Part shown: positions 62,104 to 64,000 of the stretch, piece by piece | Position numbering within the stretch: position 1 is the first letter of the stretch | Layout: the number at the start of each line of letters is the position of its first letter | From: Xiphias gladius | Lineage: Eukaryota > Chordata > Actinopteri > Istiophoriformes > Xiphiidae | NCBI RefSeq assembly: GCF_016859285.1 | Contig: NC_053417.1 | Span: forward strand, 16,028,706-16,092,705 | Reading direction: 5' to 3' | DNA: 64,000 nucleotides | Translations under genes and position numbers: made by a program | Notes under the pieces: model-generated | What the model was told of the DNA's origin: nothing | Seen by the model: only the letters and a program-made list of their open reading frames with translations | The model's database searches: none

Positions 62104-62175
62104 TCCCATATGGTCTAGCGGTTAGGATTCCTGGTTTTCACCCAGGCGGCCCGGGTTCGACTCCCGGTATGGGAA
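62104..62175 (+). tRNA. tRNA-Glu (anticodon TTC)
   Basis: Complete 72-nt cloverleaf on the plus strand: TCCCATA acceptor, A box TGGTCTAGCGGTTAGGAT, anticodon TTC in GTTTTCACC, B box GGTTCGACTCC, 3' TATGGGA plus A. A TTTTT terminator follows at 62182-62186. Identical to the vertebrate tRNA-Glu(TTC) sequence I remember. Confidence 0.97.
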
Positions 62176-62489
62176 CTTCGATTTTTATTTATTATTTTTT
62201 GGAATGTATTTTTAAATTACCCACCTCTCCTAAAGACATGGTTTTTCATGATCATAGTTTCACATTATCGTTACAGGTCAGAGCTAAAAACAGTGATGAC
62301 AGTAACCATGCAGGATGAACAGTTCGTCATGTAGGTTATAAACAAATATAAAGCTGCCTTTGTAAGTACTTGCTGCCATGAAAGTACTTAGAAGTTACCG
62401 CAAATGACCTAACATTACACGTTCAAAATTGTAATGCGATAACGCGATTGTCGTAACATTTCGTTGTTTTACTGCAGTGGGTATCGTGT

Positions 62490-62647
62490 GTGCATGTGAT
62501 CTAAATCATGTGACGAGATGTGTCACATGACGCGAAACGGAAGCAGTAAAGTGCAGTTTATTCTAACCCTGGACTGCTGATTTATAGAAAAAACGACGAC
62601 GGCAAGGACTGCACGAGAAAGGACTTGAGCTAGTACAAAAAGCCGAC
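62490..62647 (+). promoter_or_regulatory. ccdc115: ccdc115 promoter and 5' UTR with E-box/M-box cluster
   Basis: Just upstream of the ATG are three CATGTGA-type E-boxes: CATGTGA at 62493-62499, TCATGTGAC at 62506-62514 and GTCACATGAC at 62522-62531. They are followed by an ETS-like ACGGAAG at about 62537-62543. GTCACATGAC is a one-base variant of the CLEAR element GTCACGTGAC bound by TFEB-type factors. No TATA box is seen. Confidence 0.55.
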
Positions 62648-62767
62648 ATGGGTGTGCCAGAACTGGAGGAATCTTCGTTGTCACTGGACGCAAAGCTGCT
62701 CCGTTTCATGGACCAGCTGGAGTTACTGGAGGAGAAACGGGCCACTCTCAACTCTCTCATAGAGCAG
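62648..62767 (+). CDS. ccdc115: ccdc115 coding exon 1 (partial gene, V-ATPase assembly factor)
   Basis: CCDC115 is the vertebrate homologue of yeast Vma22p, an ER/ERGIC-associated factor for assembling the V-ATPase V0 sector; human defects disturb Golgi glycosylation. The exon begins with ATG and reads MGVPELEESSLSLDAKLLRF then MDQLELLEEKRATLNSLIEQ, aligning with human [28 protein letters not shown]. It ends in phase 0 at CAG|GTACCA, directly before the conserved GW(L/F)S..KARY segment expected in exon 2. Exon 2 is not found before the window ends, so the gene continues beyond 64000. A 40-residue match is short, but pattern and splice position agree. Confidence 0.85.
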
Positions 62768-62904
62768 GTACCACAGAAAACCATATAGACTTTAGCAGAA
62801 ATCAGACATCTGTCTGAGGGTGGCAAGCTGTCTATATTTGTGTGTCTATGAATTTATAAAATCGGCACAAAAATGTGTTTGAAGTTGTAATCCTTTTGAA
62901 ATAG

Positions 62905-63245
62905 AACGGAAACTTCTACTATATATCAATTTGTTGATCAATTTTGGTAACTAATTTACGGGTTGCCAAAATGCACTGGCTCCAGCTTCTCAAATCGGAG
63001 GATTTGTCTATCTATATATATGTATAACACAAAAAAAAACCCAGCAAATCCTCAGATTTGCTATTTTTTTACTTTCTTCTATGACACTATCTTTGGATTA
63101 GGTACTGTTGGTCAGACAAAACAAGCAATTTGAATATGTCAGGTTGGGCTGTGGGATACTTTTCAATATTTTCTAATATTTCATAGACAAAATTATTAAC
63201 AGATAAATCAAGAAATCGTCTGTAGATTTATAGATGAGGAAAATA
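62905..63245 (+). repeat. family A copy 6 (ccdc115 intron 1)
   Basis: Core CTGGCTCCAGCTTCTCAAAT, GGTACTGTTGGTCAGACAAA, ACAAGCAATTTGAATATGTC; ends with AATCGTCTGTAGATTTATAG. An internal AT-rich insertion near 63010-63050 is flanked by AAATC..GATTTG words. Confidence 0.7.
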
Positions 63246-63305
63246 ATTAAGTATATTCCAGCAAACATCAGTTTTGCGTAAGTTATTTTTCGACTGCGTG
63301 TACTA

Positions 63306-63512
63306 CAGCTGCAATGATTTGTCGATTTAATCAGTTAGCTGAAAATTAATCAACTATTTGGATAAAAATTTGGGGGTTTTGGGGACAAAACAAGACATTT
63401 AATTACCTTACCCCTTGCTTTAGGATAACATGATGGGCATTCTCATAATTTATTGAGAAAATATTCATCAGATTAATCAATACTGGAAAAAATCGTTAGT
63501 TGCAGCCCTTGT
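63306..63512 (+). repeat. family A copy 7, internally deleted
   Basis: Starts ACAGCTGCAATGATTTGTCG and ends AAATCGTTAGTTGCAGCCCT; the central part around the shared TCCAGCTTCTCA word is missing. Confidence 0.75.
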
Positions 63513-63517
63513 ATGTA

Positions 63518-63684
63518 CAGTAATAGCGCAAAAGTTTTAGGCGCTAAAAGTAAAGTGAGGATGCTTTCAAAAATAATGCCCTGAAAAGTTTTTTTTCAGG
63601 AAAGGTCAGACACCTCTCTGATGGTACTGCCTGATGGATAAGAGTCTAAACATCTTAAGTGCCTAACACTTTTGAACAATACTG
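63518..63684 (+). mobile_element. short Tc1-type MITE (167 bp), same family as 32841-33269
   Basis: Starts CAGTAATAGCGCAAAAGTTT and, inward from the right, CAGTATTGTTCAAAAGTGTT, with TA on both sides (63516-63517, 63685-63686). It shares the inner segments AGTGAGGATGCTT and GATGGATAAGA..CTAAACATC with the 429-bp copy, but the transposase part is gone. Confidence 0.85.
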
Positions 63685-64000
63685 TATATGTATGTGCACC
63701 CTTAAATATTTGGCAGTGTAATGTAACTTAATGTGTGCATAGCATACTAAGTAAATCTTTTAATCAAAGCCAGGTTTGATAAATTATCTGCATCAACAAT
63801 ATAGGCAAGCTTTGCAGCTGCACCTGTAAACTTAACGTTCGATCAGAATGTGTCTACTCCATCGGCAGGATACTCATGTCCTTATCTGCTATTTTACTGA
63901 TGGCACAGGGTTATTATTACTATATCAATCACACTATCTTTTTTAAGTTTGAACCCTTATATTTTTCCCTGTATCCTCTTTACCCACTTTCGCCCCTATA

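Larger units (their letters stand above)
62768..64000 (+). other. ccdc115: ccdc115 intron 1 (start only), filled with repeats
   Basis: Begins with GTACCA. Three interspersed elements fill most of it: a hAT-like copy at about 62905-63245, a deleted copy at 63306-63512, and a Tc1-type MITE at 63518-63684. No second exon is visible before the window ends. Confidence 0.8.

Noticed and set aside
61916-62125. 69-codon open frame running into tRNA-Glu
   Set aside because: Its 3' part is the tRNA gene itself; the rest has no motif.

Overview
The window is nuclear DNA of a vertebrate, almost certainly a ray-finned (teleost, probably percomorph) fish. The coding exons are split by GT..AG introns and encode vertebrate proteins: Wnt2b, Fkbpl, Ebp and the start of Ccdc115. 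The rest is AT-rich non-coding DNA with long (GT)n arrays and short interspersed repeats of kinds I know from teleost genomes. All family names come from memory of protein and repeat families; no database was searched.

Layout. 1-14.7 kb: no gene, only decayed repeats and microsatellites. 15.3-26.3 kb: wnt2b on the minus strand, five coding exons that join in frame to 391 codons plus stop; probable promoter at about 26.4-26.9 kb. 27-51 kb: a roughly 24 kb gene-free stretch with LINE fragments, a Tc1-like MITE, a Tc1 transposase remnant, a fold-back element and several interspersed repeats. 51-55.3 kb: fkbpl on the plus strand, three coding exons (366 aa) and probably a non-coding first exon. 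56.4 kb: tRNA-Phe(GAA), minus. 57.6-59.3 kb: ebp on the minus strand, four coding exons (232 aa), with a CCAAT-rich promoter. 60.8 kb: tRNA-His(GTG), minus. 62.1 kb: tRNA-Glu(TTC), plus. 62.65 kb to the end: exon 1 and part of intron 1 of ccdc115, plus.

The genes do not form a pathway. wnt2b encodes a secreted signalling ligand and lies apart, flanked by the gene-free stretch. From fkbpl to ccdc115 the region is a compact housekeeping cluster: an Hsp90-associated TPR co-chaperone, a sterol isomerase of the ER, tRNA genes and a V-ATPase assembly factor.

I found no convincing new biological system. The most useful observations are the E-box/M-box cluster in front of ccdc115, the CTG-repeat-encoded core of the Wnt2b signal peptide, a duplicated 3'-acceptor sequence in the tRNA-His trailer, and several readable nested insertions. 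I saw no retroviral, LTR, Polinton or toxin-like element.
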